Below are positions 1 to 8,371 of a stretch of DNA of 64,000 nucleotides, piece after piece. Every line of letters begins with the position of its first letter. Position 1 is the first letter of the stretch. Origin of the DNA: an uncultured Bacteroidales bacterium. GTDB taxonomy: Bacteria; Bacteroidota; Bacteroidia; Bacteroidales; Muribaculaceae. A program made the translations under genes and the position numbers. The stretch spans positions 186,001 to 250,000 of the forward strand of contig CADCFN010000004.1 in the NCBI GenBank assembly GCA_902800715.1, in the 5' to 3' direction. The notes under the pieces were generated by a model, which was not told where the DNA came from, ran no database searches, and saw nothing but the letters and a program-made list of their open reading frames with translations.

Positions 1-1074
1 GTGACCTCGATGCTGTACTACAGCCACGGCTTGGGGCAGGCCTTCGGTAGCTATGATGACTACTACAATGGCAGTCAGGACACCAATGCTATCACCTACC
101 TGACGCTTGCCAACGAACTCATCCACACCATCAATCCCCATGCCATCACCATCGCCGAGGAGATGAGCGGCATGCCTGGCTTGGCACGCAGTTTCAAGGA
201 CGGCGGTATCGGCTTTGACTACCGCATGGCGATGGGTATCCCCGACTATTGGATTAAGACCATCAAGGAACGCAAGGACGAGGACTGGCTTCCCACTTCC
301 ATCATTTGGGAACTGACCAACCGCCGCGACGACGAGAAGACGGTTTCCTATGCTGAGAGTCACGACCAGGCCCTCGTGGGCGACAAGACCATCATCTTCC
401 GCCTCATTGACAAGGAGATGTACTGGCACATGATGACCGATGACCATGACGGCACTGTGGACCGTGGCATGGCGTTGCACAAGATGATACGCCTCGTGAC
501 CGCCTCGCTCATCAACGGCGCCTACCTCAACTTCATGGGCAACGAGTGGGGACATCCCGAGTGGATTGACTTCCCCCGCGAGGGTAACGGCTGGAGTTAC
601 AAGTATGCCCGTCGCCAATGGGATCTCGTGGACCGCGAGGACCTGAAATACCAGTTCCTCAACAACTGGGACAACGACATGATTCACCTCATCGGTGGCG
701 TCAAGGGCTTCGAGGCGCTGCCCGTGCGCAAGCTGTGGGACAAGGATGATGACCAGGTACTGGCTTATATGCGTGGTGACCTTGCGTTCGTGTTCAACTT
801 CAGCCCCAACCGTTCCCACGTGGACTATCCTATCCTGGCTCCGGAGGGCGAGTATGTGAATGTGTTCGATAGCGACAATCCCCGCTATGGTGGCTATGGT
901 AACATCGACGAGGGTGTCAAGCATCTGACCGAGCATGACGGTCTCTATGCTCCCCACCACCTGGGTTGGCTCAAGCTATATCTGCCTGCCCGCAGTGCCC
1001 AGGTGCTGCGTCTCAAACCGGCTCGTAAGCCCCGCAAGCCAGTCGCCCGCAAAGCACCGGCGAAGAAGAAATAA
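1..1074 (+). CDS. glgB: 1,4-alpha-glucan branching enzyme, C-terminal part (cut by window edge)
   Basis: Branching enzyme of glycogen synthesis: it cleaves an alpha-1,4 chain and re-attaches it through an alpha-1,6 bond. The visible 357 residues are the second half of a GH13 enzyme of the eukaryote-like branching-enzyme type. The first residues VTSMLYYSHG follow directly on the usual FDG of region II, so the catalytic nucleophile Asp lies just outside the window. The acid/base Glu is in TIAEEMSGMPG and region IV is in YAESHDQALVGD. The C-terminal all-beta domain follows, and the protein ends in a Pro/Arg/Lys/Ala tail (about the last 20 residues) that is not part of the enzyme fold. The gene continues upstream of base 1, so the first codon shown is not a start. 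It is convergent with the next gene and shares a terminator with it. Confidence 0.93.
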   Translation: MTSMLYYSHGLGQAFGSYDDYYNGSQDTNAITYLTLANELIHTINPHAITIAEEMSGMPGLARSFKDGGIGFDYRMAMGIPDYWIKTIKERKDEDWLPTSIIWELTNRRDDEKTVSYAESHDQALVGDKTIIFRLIDKEMYWHMMTDDHDGTVDRGMALHKMIRLVTASLINGAYLNFMGNEWGHPEWIDFPREGNGWSYKYARRQWDLVDREDLKYQFLNNWDNDMIHLIGGVKGFEALPVRKLWDKDDDQVLAYMRGDLAFVFNFSPNRSHVDYPILAPEGEYVNVFDSDNPRYGGYGNIDEGVKHLTEHDGLYAPHHLGWLKLYLPARSAQVLRLKPARKPRKPVARKAPAKKK

Positions 1075-1100
1075 CTGTTGATACACAGTTAGTTTACAAC

Positions 1101-1143
1101 AAGAATGGTGGACTTCATTTTTCATTGAAAGTCCACCATTCTT
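1101..1143. terminator. Bidirectional hairpin terminator between glgB and the U32 gene
   Basis: A perfect 15-bp stem (1101-1115 with 1129-1143) and a 13-nt loop sit between two converging genes. The arms are A/T-rich at the outside, so either transcript could end here. Confidence 0.75.
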
Positions 1144-1158
1144 GTGTTGTAATATCTG

Positions 1159-2442
1159 CTACTCGCAGGCGTTTGTGGAGTTTTGTGCAGTGGCGTCTTT
1201 GGGGACGACAGGACTCCACAGGTAGAGTTTGTCGCTGGGGCGGATTTTCTCGGACACAGCGATGGAGAAGTGCTCGCCCTTGACGGTCTTCTCGACGGGT
1301 TTGAGGTCCACGCGGATTTCCTCGATGGTCAAGGGAATGGCGCCCGTGGTGGGACCGATAATCCACACCTCGTCGCCCACGTGCAGTTCGCCCGCCTCCA
1401 TGAGGAACTCAGCGACACCGAGTTTGCTGTAGTAGCGGATGCCCTTGGCGGCATAGACTTTTACCCTTGTCGCGCTGGAGCCGTATTTTGCCGACCATTC
1501 GCCCAGGCGCTGCCCCATGTAGTAGCCGTCCCAGAAACCGCGGTTGAAGACCTTTGCCAGCCGCTCGTTCCAGTTATTGATGCGCTCCTCGGTATAGGTG
1601 CCGTCGCAGATGGCCCGCAGTGCCTCGTCATAGCATCCGACCACCGTGCGCACATATTCCGAGCCGCGAGCCCGTCCTTCGATTTTGAACACCGTCACTC
1701 CGGCATCTACCATCTTGTTGAGGAAGTGGATGGTCTTGAGGTCCTTGGGCGACATGATGTATTTGTTCTCGATAGCGAGTTCATCGCCGTTCACCAGGTC
1801 GGTAACCAGGTAGCCGCGTCGGCAAATCTGTCGGCATGCGCCACGGTTGGCGCTGGTATTCTCCTGATGCAGGCTCATGTAGCACTTGCCGCTCACTGCC
1901 ATGCACAAGGCACCGTGGCAGAACATCTCCAGCCTGACGCGCTCGCCGTGAGGCCCGCGAACGTCATTTTCCTCGATGAAACCGGTGATTTTTTTGACCT
2001 GCTCCAGGTTGAGCTCGCGTGCGAGCACCATGACGTCGGCCCACTGGCTGTAATAGCGCACCGCCTCGCTGTTGCTCACGTTGACCTGGGTGGAGATGTG
2101 TACCTCCACGCCGATGGAGCGTGCAAACAGGATGGTCGCCATGTCGCTGGCGATGATGGCGCTCACTTGGGCGTCGCGGGCTGCGGTGACAATCTGTCGC
2201 ATGTAGTCCATATCCTCGTCATAGACGATGGTGTTGACCGTGAGGTAACTCTTCATGCCGTGTTCCTGGCACCATGCGGCGATGGTGCGCAGGTCCTCGA
2301 GTGTGAAGTTGACGCTGGAACGCGAACGCATGTTCAGCCCTTCGATGCCAAAGTAAATGGCGTCGGCACCGCCCTGATGGGCGGCATAGAGCGATTCCCA
2401 GGAGCCCACAGGGGCCATGATTTCAAAATCCTTGCGATTCAT
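1159..2442 (-). CDS. U32 family peptidase-like protein (TrhP/RlhA group)
   Basis: 427 residues. The U32 signature is clear: LEMFCHGALCMAVSGKC followed by SLHQENTSANRGACRQICRR. It supplies the conserved Cys residues that in this family bind an iron-sulfur cluster. The N-terminal part (APVGSWESLYAAHQGGADA) is the usual TIM-barrel start. Although named peptidases, characterised bacterial relatives (TrhP, RlhA) hydroxylate tRNA or rRNA from prephenate-derived chemistry. The length fits TrhP (about 450 residues) better than the longer RlhA, so a role in tRNA wobble uridine modification is an inference. The start ATG lies 15 nt from the end of an inverted-repeat element, so its leader is partly element sequence. 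Confidence 0.85.
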   Translation of the reverse strand: MNRKDFEIMAPVGSWESLYAAHQGGADAIYFGIEGLNMRSRSSVNFTLEDLRTIAAWCQEHGMKSYLTVNTIVYDEDMDYMRQIVTAARDAQVSAIIASDMATILFARSIGVEVHISTQVNVSNSEAVRYYSQWADVMVLARELNLEQVKKITGFIEENDVRGPHGERVRLEMFCHGALCMAVSGKCYMSLHQENTSANRGACRQICRRGYLVTDLVNGDELAIENKYIMSPKDLKTIHFLNKMVDAGVTVFKIEGRARGSEYVRTVVGCYDEALRAICDGTYTEERINNWNERLAKVFNRGFWDGYYMGQRLGEWSAKYGSSATRVKVYAAKGIRYYSKLGVAEFLMEAGELHVGDEVWIIGPTTGAIPLTIEEIRVDLKPVEKTVKGEHFSIAVSEKIRPSDKLYLWSPVVPKDATAQNSTNACE

Positions 2443-2457
2443 ATCTTATTTCTTGAT

Positions 2458-3008
2458 AAACTACGAATTACACAAATTTCACTAATGGCATCCGCATATT
2501 TATTTTTTCTAATTTTACTAATTGATATACACAGATATATGTTTGTCAGTTATTAAGATGCTGGTTTTTGATATTGCAGAAACGCTCTGTTTTTAAACTT
2601 GTTTCGCCAAAATTGGCAAGAATACCCAATTCATATCCTGTAGCTTTCAGGTAATTGATGACCTGGGCTTTTTCAACATCTGATAACTTACTGATGGCTT
2701 TCAATTCGACAATAATCTTGCCGTAGCACACAAAATCAGCGATATACTCTTGCTGTAGAGGAACCCCTTTATAGTATATCTTCATATTGACTTCTCTCTG
2801 GTATGGAATTCCCTCATCGATGAATTCGCGTTCTAATGCTTCCTGGTAAACTTTCTCCAAGAATCCGCACCCCAACTCACGATGAACTTTCATCATGCAA
2901 CCAATAATTTTATATGATTCATTCGGATAGATGATCATACTTATTCGTCAAAATTCGTTATAATTGAATGCGGATGCAAATTAGTTTAATTCGCGTAATT
3001 CGTAGTTT
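2458..3008. mobile_element. Inverted-repeat cassette carrying a GxxExxY gene
   Basis: The left arm (2458-2497) and right arm (2968-3008) are imperfect inverted repeats of about 40 bp. Each starts from the outside with AAACTACGAATTAC, identical for 14 bases, and closes inside with GCATCCGCAT. The only gene between them is the GxxExxY gene. The cassette almost exactly fills the space between the mutS stop codon (3014) and the U32 start codon (2442). A related element without a gene is at 37609-37736. No transposase is present and no target-site duplication is obvious, so the mode of movement is unknown. Confidence 0.7.
2546..2938 (-). CDS. GxxExxY protein
   Basis: 130 residues with the family-naming motif in GCGFLEKVYQEAL, then a block with IADFVCYGKIIVELKAI. 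The spaced D, E and K residues there resemble a PD-(D/E)XK nuclease core. The family is widespread, often in several copies per genome, and has no established function; a nuclease-like role is only inferred. It is the sole gene inside an inverted-repeat cassette, which suggests the gene moves with the repeats. The base composition is more AT-rich than in the flanking mutS and U32 genes, which is consistent with transfer. Confidence 0.88.
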   Translation of the reverse strand: MIIYPNESYKIIGCMMKVHRELGCGFLEKVYQEALEREFIDEGIPYQREVNMKIYYKGVPLQQEYIADFVCYGKIIVELKAISKLSDVEKAQVINYLKATGYELGILANFGETSLKTERFCNIKNQHLNN

Positions 3009-3013
3009 TTAAA

Positions 3014-5635
3014 CTATCGTTGTTTCTTGCCGGTGAGGATACCCTTGATGTCGTAGAGCTTGTTCAGGGCCTCCATGGGCGTGAGGTTGTTGATGTCGAT
3101 GGTGAGAATCTCGTCGCGGATTTGGCTCAGCACGGGGTCATCGAGCTGGAAGATGGACAACTGGTAGCCCGAGCGGCTGCTGGCGACATCGCCCAAATCC
3201 TTGGTGATGGCATTATCGTTGCGATTGTTGTCCTCCAACTGCTTGAGCACCTGGTTGGCGCGTTCGACAATGGTGGGGGGCATGCCGGCGAGTTTTGCGA
3301 CGTGGATACCGAAGCTGTGCTCACTGCCACCTTTGACCAGCTGACGGACAAACACCACCTTGCCATTGATTTCCTTGACGCTCACGTTGTAGTTGACGAT
3401 GCGCTTGAAGGACTTCTCCATCTCGTTCAACTCGTGGTAGTGGGTGGCGAACAGCGTCTTGGGCCGTGTGGCATGTTCATGGATGTGTTCGACAATGCTC
3501 CAGGCGATGGATATGCCGTCGTAGGTGCTCGTGCCGCGTCCCAACTCGTCGAAAAGGATGAGGCTGCGCTGGCTCATGTTGTTGAGGATGGCGGCAGCCT
3601 CGGTCATCTCGACCATAAAGGTGGACTCGCCCAGCGAGATGTTGTCGCTGGCACCCACTCGGGTGAAAATCTTGTCCACAATGCCGATGCGGGCTTGTTC
3701 GGCGGGCACAAAACTGCCCATCTGCGCCATCAGCGTGATGAGCGCCGTCTGGCGCAGCAGCGCCGATTTACCTGCCATGTTGGGGCCTGTGATAATCATG
3801 ATTTGCTGGTCATCGTTGCTTAGGCGGATGCTGTTGGGCACATAGGTCTCGCCCGGCGGCAGCTGACACTCGATGACGGGATGTCGGCCCATGGCGATGT
3901 CGATGTCGAGGCTGTCGTCAAGCACCGGGCGGTTGTAGCGGTTTTCCATCGCTACGCGCGTCAGGGCGTTGAGGCAGTCGAGTTGGGCAATGATGGCGCT
4001 ATCGTTCTGGATGGCAGGGATATACTCAGTCACCGCAGATACCAGTTCATTAAACAGGCGACCCTCGATGATGAGTATTTTCTCTTCGGCACCCAGGATT
4101 TTTTCCTCATATTCCTTGAGTTCCTGTGTCACATAGCGCTCGGCATTGACCAGCGTCTGCTTGCGAATCCACTCCTCGGGCACCTTGTCCTTGTGGGTGT
4201 TGCGCACCTCGATATAGTAGCCGAACACGTTGTTGTAGGCAATCTTCAGACTCGGGATGCCCGTCTGCTCACTCAGGGTGCGTTGCATCGCCACCAGATA
4301 GTCCTTGCCGCTACACGAGATGTCGCGCAGTTCGTCGAGCTGGGCGTCGACACCACGGCAGATGATGTTGCCACGGTTGGTCTGGTTGGGGGCATCGGGG
4401 TTGATTTCACGCTCGATACGGTCGCGGATGATGGTGCAGGGGTTCAGTTGCTCGCCCAGGCTGCGCAGCACGTCACAGGCTGCCTGTGAGCAATACTGCT
4501 TGATGGGTTCGATGGCCTGCAGGGCACTCTTGAGCTGTACCAGTTCGCGCGGGGTGATGCGTCCCACGGCAGCCTTGGACGTCAGGCGTTCCAGGTCCCC
4601 GATGAGTTCCAGACGTTCCCTGATGAGTTCGCGCCCCTCGGGGTCCCGCATGAAATGCTCTACCACGTCCAGGCGGCGGTTGATGGCCTTGACATCCTGG
4701 AGGGGGAAGAGCACCCAGCGTCTCATCATGCGTCCGCCCATCGGCGAGATGGTGCGGTCGATGACGTCGAGCAGCGACTTGCCGTCATCACTCATGGGAG
4801 CTACGAGCTCCAGGTTGCGGATGGTGAATTTGTCGAGGCGCACATACCGTTCAGCCTCGATGCGTGACAGGTGGGTGATGTGGCCCAGCTGGGTGTGCTG
4901 TGTGATGTCGAGGTAGTGCAGGATGGCACCGCTGGCGATGATGGCATTGTCCATGCTGGTGATGCCGAAGCCCTTGAGGTTGCGCGTCTCGAAGTGCTTC
5001 AACAGGCGGTCGTTGGCAGCCTCGAAGGTGAACACCCAGTCCTCGAGTTCAAACGTCAGGTAACGCGACGAGAACGTAGCGGCAAAGCGCTGGCGGTTGC
5101 TTCGCTCGATAAGTACCTCCTTGGGCGAGAAATTGACCAGCAGTTTATCGATGTACTCCTCGTTGCCCTCGGCGGTGAGGAACTCGCCCGTGCTGATGTC
5201 GAGAAACGCCACTCCCAGCATCTTCTTGCCGAAGTGGACGGCGGCCAGGAAGTTGTTCTCCTTGCGGTCGAGCATCGTGCCACCGACGACCACGCCGGGT
5301 GTCACCAGCTCGGTGATGCCGCGCTTGACGAGCTTTTTGGTGAGTTTGGGGTCTTCCAACTGGTCACAGATGGCTACGCGCTTGCCCGCCCGCACCAGTT
5401 TGGGCAGGTAGGTGTCGAGCGCATGGTGGGGGAAGCCCGCCATCTCAGTCGCCGCAGCCGCACCGTTGCTGCGTCGTGTCAGGGTGATGCCCAGTATCTC
5501 GCTGGCAGTCACAGCGTCTTCCAGATAAGTCTCATAGAAGTCTCCCACACGGAACAGCAGCACGGCGTCGGGATGCTTGGCTTTCATCTCGACGAACTGC
5601 TTCATCATTGGCGTATTCAGCGGGTCCTTTGCCAT
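3014..5635 (-). CDS. mutS: DNA mismatch repair protein MutS
   Basis: Recognises mismatches and starts repair. About 873 residues from the chosen start. The N-terminal mismatch-reading motif is [13 protein letters not shown] (Phe-Tyr-Glu). The ATPase has Walker [14 protein letters not shown], the STFMVEM segment, Walker B with [12 protein letters not shown], and ATHYHEL. The C-terminal helix-turn-helix dimerisation region is present. An in-frame ATG further upstream (5683) would add 16 residues, but it lies upstream of the -7 box at 5664-5671 and so probably of the transcript itself; [11 protein letters not shown] at 5635 is the family-typical start. The gene is divergent from tyrS and followed directly by the GxxExxY cassette. 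Confidence 0.97.
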   Translation of the reverse strand: MAKDPLNTPMMKQFVEMKAKHPDAVLLFRVGDFYETYLEDAVTASEILGITLTRRSNGAAAATEMAGFPHHALDTYLPKLVRAGKRVAICDQLEDPKLTKKLVKRGITELVTPGVVVGGTMLDRKENNFLAAVHFGKKMLGVAFLDISTGEFLTAEGNEEYIDKLLVNFSPKEVLIERSNRQRFAATFSSRYLTFELEDWVFTFEAANDRLLKHFETRNLKGFGITSMDNAIIASGAILHYLDITQHTQLGHITHLSRIEAERYVRLDKFTIRNLELVAPMSDDGKSLLDVIDRTISPMGGRMMRRWVLFPLQDVKAINRRLDVVEHFMRDPEGRELIRERLELIGDLERLTSKAAVGRITPRELVQLKSALQAIEPIKQYCSQAACDVLRSLGEQLNPCTIIRDRIEREINPDAPNQTNRGNIICRGVDAQLDELRDISCSGKDYLVAMQRTLSEQTGIPSLKIAYNNVFGYYIEVRNTHKDKVPEEWIRKQTLVNAERYVTQELKEYEEKILGAEEKILIIEGRLFNELVSAVTEYIPAIQNDSAIIAQLDCLNALTRVAMENRYNRPVLDDSLDIDIAMGRHPVIECQLPPGETYVPNSIRLSNDDQQIMIITGPNMAGKSALLRQTALITLMAQMGSFVPAEQARIGIVDKIFTRVGASDNISLGESTFMVEMTEAAAILNNMSQRSLILFDELGRGTSTYDGISIAWSIVEHIHEHATRPKTLFATHYHELNEMEKSFKRIVNYNVSVKEINGKVVFVRQLVKGGSEHSFGIHVAKLAGMPPTIVERANQVLKQLEDNNRNDNAITKDLGDVASSRSGYQLSIFQLDDPVLSQIRDEILTIDINNLTPMEALNKLYDIKGILTGKKQR

Positions 5636-5663
5636 CTCTATCGCTACATTATAAATTGAACTA

Positions 5664-5692
5664 CAAAGGTAATATATTTTCAAACAACCAAA
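5664..5692 (-). promoter_or_regulatory. Promoter of mutS
   Basis: On the minus strand, TTTG (5689-5692) and TACCTTTG (5664-5671) are 17 nt apart. This matches the Bacteroidetes -33/-7 pattern and puts the transcript start at about 5657. Confidence 0.6.
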
Positions 5693-5703
5693 GATATCTG
5701 CAG

Positions 5704-5727
5704 TTTGAAAAAATAATTGTATCTTTG
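5704..5727 (+). promoter_or_regulatory. Promoter of tyrS
   Basis: TTTG at 5704-5707 and TATCTTTG at 5720-5727 are a close match to the Bacteroidetes consensus, giving a 5' leader of about 38 nt. It is back to back with the mutS promoter. Confidence 0.6.
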
Positions 5728-5771
5728 TGCCTTAAAGTAGAAAATAAACCAATTAATAACGATAAAAAAAG

Positions 5772-7064
5772 ATGAATTTTGTAGAAGAACTGAAATGGCG
5801 TGGCATGATTAATGACATCATGCCTGGTACCGAGGAGCAACTCAACAAGGAAATGACCAGCGGCTATGTGGGCATCGACCCGACCGCCGACTCACTGCAT
5901 ATCGGCCACATGGTGGGCATCATGATGCTGAAGCACCTGCAGCGTGCAGGCCATCGTCCCATCGCGCTGATTGGTGGTGCGACAGGTATGATTGGCGACC
6001 CGTCCATGAAGTCGCAGGAGCGCAAGCTCATCGACGAGGAGACGCTGCGTCACAACCAGGAGTGCATCCGCAAGCAGTTGGCAAAGTTCCTGGACTTTGA
6101 CAGCGATGCTCCCAACCACGCCATCCTGGTGAACAACTATGACTGGATGAAGAACTTCACGTTCCTGAGCTTCATCCGCGACATCGGTAAGCACATCACC
6201 GTGAACTACATGATGGCCAAGGACAGCGTGAAGAAGCGTCTGTCGGCCAATGCTGACCATGGTATGTCGTTCACCGAGTTCTCCTACCAGCTGCTGCAGG
6301 GCTACGATTTCCTGCACCTGTATGAAACCGAAGGCTGCAAGCTGCAGATGGGTGGCAGTGACCAGTGGGGTAACATTACCACGGGTACCGAGCTGATTCG
6401 TCGCATGAACGGCGGCGAGGCCTTTGCTATCACCTGCCCGCTCATTACCAAGAGTGACGGCACCAAGTTTGGCAAGACCGAGGGCGGCAACGTGTGGCTC
6501 GACCCGAAGCGCACCTCTCCCTATAAGTTCTACCAGTTCTGGATCAACGTGAGTGACCTGGATGCCGAGAGATACATCAAAATCTTCACCGACCTGACCG
6601 AAGAGGAGATTGCCGCACTTGTTGCCGAGCAGGAGAAAGACCCCGGTCTGCGTCCGTTGCAGAAGCGCCTGGCCAAGGAAGTGACCACGATGGTACACAG
6701 CGCCGAGGAATATGAGATGGCTGTCGAGGCTTCGCAGATTCTGTTCTCGAACAAGGCCAAGGACATCCTGCACAAGATTGACGAGGAGACCTTGCTGAGC
6801 GTATTCGAGGGTGTGCCTCAGTTTGAAGTACCCCGCAGCGCCATCGACGAGGGCACTCCGCTGATTTCGCTGCTGACCGAGGTGGCTGCCGTTTTCCCCA
6901 GCAAGGGCGAAATGCGTAAGCTCACTCAGGGTGGCGGCGTGAGCATCAACAAGGAGAAGTTGGCTGACCCCAACATGGCTGCCAGCGCCGACCTGCTGCT
7001 CAACGACAAGTATATCCTCGCCCAAAAGGGTAAGAAGAACTATTATCTGCTCATCGTCAAGTGA
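5772..7064 (+). CDS. tyrS: Tyrosine--tRNA ligase
   Basis: Charges tRNA-Tyr with tyrosine. 430 residues, a full-length class I synthetase of the bacterial TyrRS type. The HIGH motif is HIGHM, the KMSKS equivalent is KFGKT in [12 protein letters not shown], and the tyrosine pocket lies around [12 protein letters not shown] with GGSDQWGNI. The C-terminal S4-like RNA-binding domain ends in [12 protein letters not shown]. The last 129 nt are present again, diverged, at 7971-8099. The gene has its own promoter and a clear ATG. Confidence 0.97.
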   Translation: MNFVEELKWRGMINDIMPGTEEQLNKEMTSGYVGIDPTADSLHIGHMVGIMMLKHLQRAGHRPIALIGGATGMIGDPSMKSQERKLIDEETLRHNQECIRKQLAKFLDFDSDAPNHAILVNNYDWMKNFTFLSFIRDIGKHITVNYMMAKDSVKKRLSANADHGMSFTEFSYQLLQGYDFLHLYETEGCKLQMGGSDQWGNITTGTELIRRMNGGEAFAITCPLITKSDGTKFGKTEGGNVWLDPKRTSPYKFYQFWINVSDLDAERYIKIFTDLTEEEIAALVAEQEKDPGLRPLQKRLAKEVTTMVHSAEEYEMAVEASQILFSNKAKDILHKIDEETLLSVFEGVPQFEVPRSAIDEGTPLISLLTEVAAVFPSKGEMRKLTQGGGVSINKEKLADPNMAASADLLLNDKYILAQKGKKNYYLLIVK

Positions 7065-7117
7065 TGTCAGGGAATGACCCTAAGGGATGAATAATAACCA
7101 TAACTACTTTTAACTAA

Positions 7118-7939
7118 ATGGAACAGAATGATTTCAATAAACTGAAGGATGCGATTGTCGAAGCCAAACAGGAAATGAGGCAATCTCAGGCACGAATCGA
7201 CAAACTCGTCGATGAACTGATGAGCGATCAGGACACATCAATCCTGTTAGATGCGATTCTCCATGCCCAACACAGAAAAAGGGTTCATCATTGGCCGCCA
7301 CCCTGGCGTCCGTGGGTTTATGAGGACACCAAAAAGAGTGGTGGCGCTCTTGACCATCACTTGGTTGATGACTGGGGCGGACTGATCCGAAGTGGTGGCG
7401 CTCTTGACCATCACTTGGTTGATGACTGGGGCGGACTGATCCGAAGTGATGGCGGCTTCTCAAATGAAGAAATTCAAATTATCGTGAATTACGCCAAGAC
7501 GCTCAAATCAGCACTACAGTCCGACATCGACTTCCTTGACGAGGTGATTGAGCAAGTGCAGGATCCTACCAGAGCAGGACTTACGCCTGAACAGCTTGCC
7601 AGGATGGATTATATCTCTAAGCATAATTCCCGTGGCATCTTTCCTCCTTGGAAACCGCTTATAGCACCACCGGAGACGATGCGATACTACGAGAATAAAG
7701 ACGATTATAATCCCAAAGATCTAACGAACTTAGTCATCCCTCGCATGACACAAAAGGAAATTGACGACCTGCTCGCGAAACTCAAGGAACAAGGGATACT
7801 GAAAAGCGCTGATGTCAAAGTGGTGCTGGACGGTATCATCGACATGTTCAAGAACATGGAGCCCAAGAACCGTGGTCTTGTACAAGCTATAGCACACTGT
7901 GAGAAAATCAAACAGATGCTGGCAGAAGCAGGCTATTAA
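7118..7939 (+). CDS. Unrecognised helical protein with an 18-residue tandem duplication (MEQN family, copy 1)
   Basis: 273 residues, no family recognised. It begins MEQNDFNKLKDAI with a charged, probably coiled-coil helix (about residues 1-50), followed by a Trp/Pro-rich segment (HHWPPPWRPWVYED). Then come two identical copies of SGGALDHHLVDDWGGLIR, and further helical segments that open with phrases such as SNEEIQ, TPEQLARM and TQKEIDDL. A second Pro/Trp patch (RGIFPPWKPL) lies near residue 180. There is no signal peptide or membrane segment, so it is probably cytoplasmic. It starts 53 nt after tyrS and is followed by a duplicated tyrS end. Its start and segment style match the gene at 8372-9361, so the two look like relatives. 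The function is unknown. Confidence 0.7.
   Translation: MEQNDFNKLKDAIVEAKQEMRQSQARIDKLVDELMSDQDTSILLDAILHAQHRKRVHHWPPPWRPWVYEDTKKSGGALDHHLVDDWGGLIRSGGALDHHLVDDWGGLIRSDGGFSNEEIQIIVNYAKTLKSALQSDIDFLDEVIEQVQDPTRAGLTPEQLARMDYISKHNSRGIFPPWKPLIAPPETMRYYENKDDYNPKDLTNLVIPRMTQKEIDDLLAKLKEQGILKSADVKVVLDGIIDMFKNMEPKNRGLVQAIAHCEKIKQMLAEAGY
7337..7444 (+). repeat. Perfect 54-bp tandem duplication
   Basis: Units 7337-7390 and 7391-7444 are identical over 54 bp and keep the reading frame (18 residues each). The lack of any difference means the duplication is recent or kept uniform. Confidence 0.95.
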
Positions 7940-7970
7940 AGACCACTAGCAATCACGATAGCTTTACAAT

Positions 7971-8099
7971 GGCGTGGACATCAACAAGGAGAAGCTCGCT
8001 GACCCGAACATGCCCGCCAGCGCCGACCTGCTGCTCAACGGCAAGTACATCCTTGCCCAGAAGGGTAAGAAGAACTACTTCTTGCTCCTCGTGAAGTGA
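7971..8099 (+). pseudogene. Duplicated 3' end of tyrS
   Basis: These 129 nt encode 42 codons plus a stop that match the C-terminus of TyrS (6936-7064). By hand count there are 17 base differences (about 87 percent identity) and five amino-acid differences: S to D, A to P, D to G, Y to F and I to L. Most changes are synonymous or conservative, so the copy diverged under selection in some other tyrS rather than decaying here. There is no start codon or upstream part. It looks like a scar of insertion or recombination at the end of tyrS. Confidence 0.9.
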
Positions 8100-8371
8100 T
8101 GAAATGACGGTGTGTCATAATTGCAATTACAGCAAAAGAATCCGTGCTACGCACGGAGAAATTAAACAAAATTTGTATAAAAATTAAACAAGTCATTTTT
8201 TATTTTAATTTTATTTATAATTTTGTTCTATTTCTCGGCCGTTAGGCCGATTAAAAAGCCAGAGGCGAATTATGACACATCCTCTTATCTTTACTACCCT
8301 AAAAGACAAATACATAATCCAATAACCGGGATAAAACCCTCTAATATTAACCAACTAACTTATATCTTATT
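8100..8371. other. AT-rich intergenic stretch between the two repeat-protein genes
   Basis: No credible gene. It holds two short hairpins: TCCGTGC/GCACGGA near 8141-8157, and TCGGCC/GGCCGA at 8235-8250. A very A/T-rich run at 8160-8230 lies between them. These may end the upstream transcript or form part of the leader of the next gene. A weak TATCTTTA near 8285 is the best promoter candidate. Confidence 0.4.

Noticed and set aside
1183-2556. A 457-codon plus-strand frame opposite the U32 gene
   Set aside because: The minus-strand frame has the U32 signature and a proper start; the plus-strand frame is a shadow without recognisable features.
3014-5635. Truncation of mutS by the neighbouring GxxExxY cassette
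   Set aside because: The MutS C-terminus is of normal length and ends with a typical helical region; the cassette begins after the stop codon.
7118-7939. Repeat protein as a multi-core RiPP precursor
   Set aside because: The repeated SGGALDHHLVDDWGGLIR units recall multi-core peptides, but no ATP-grasp, lanthipeptide or other modification enzyme, protease or exporter is nearby, and the protein is long with many helical segments.
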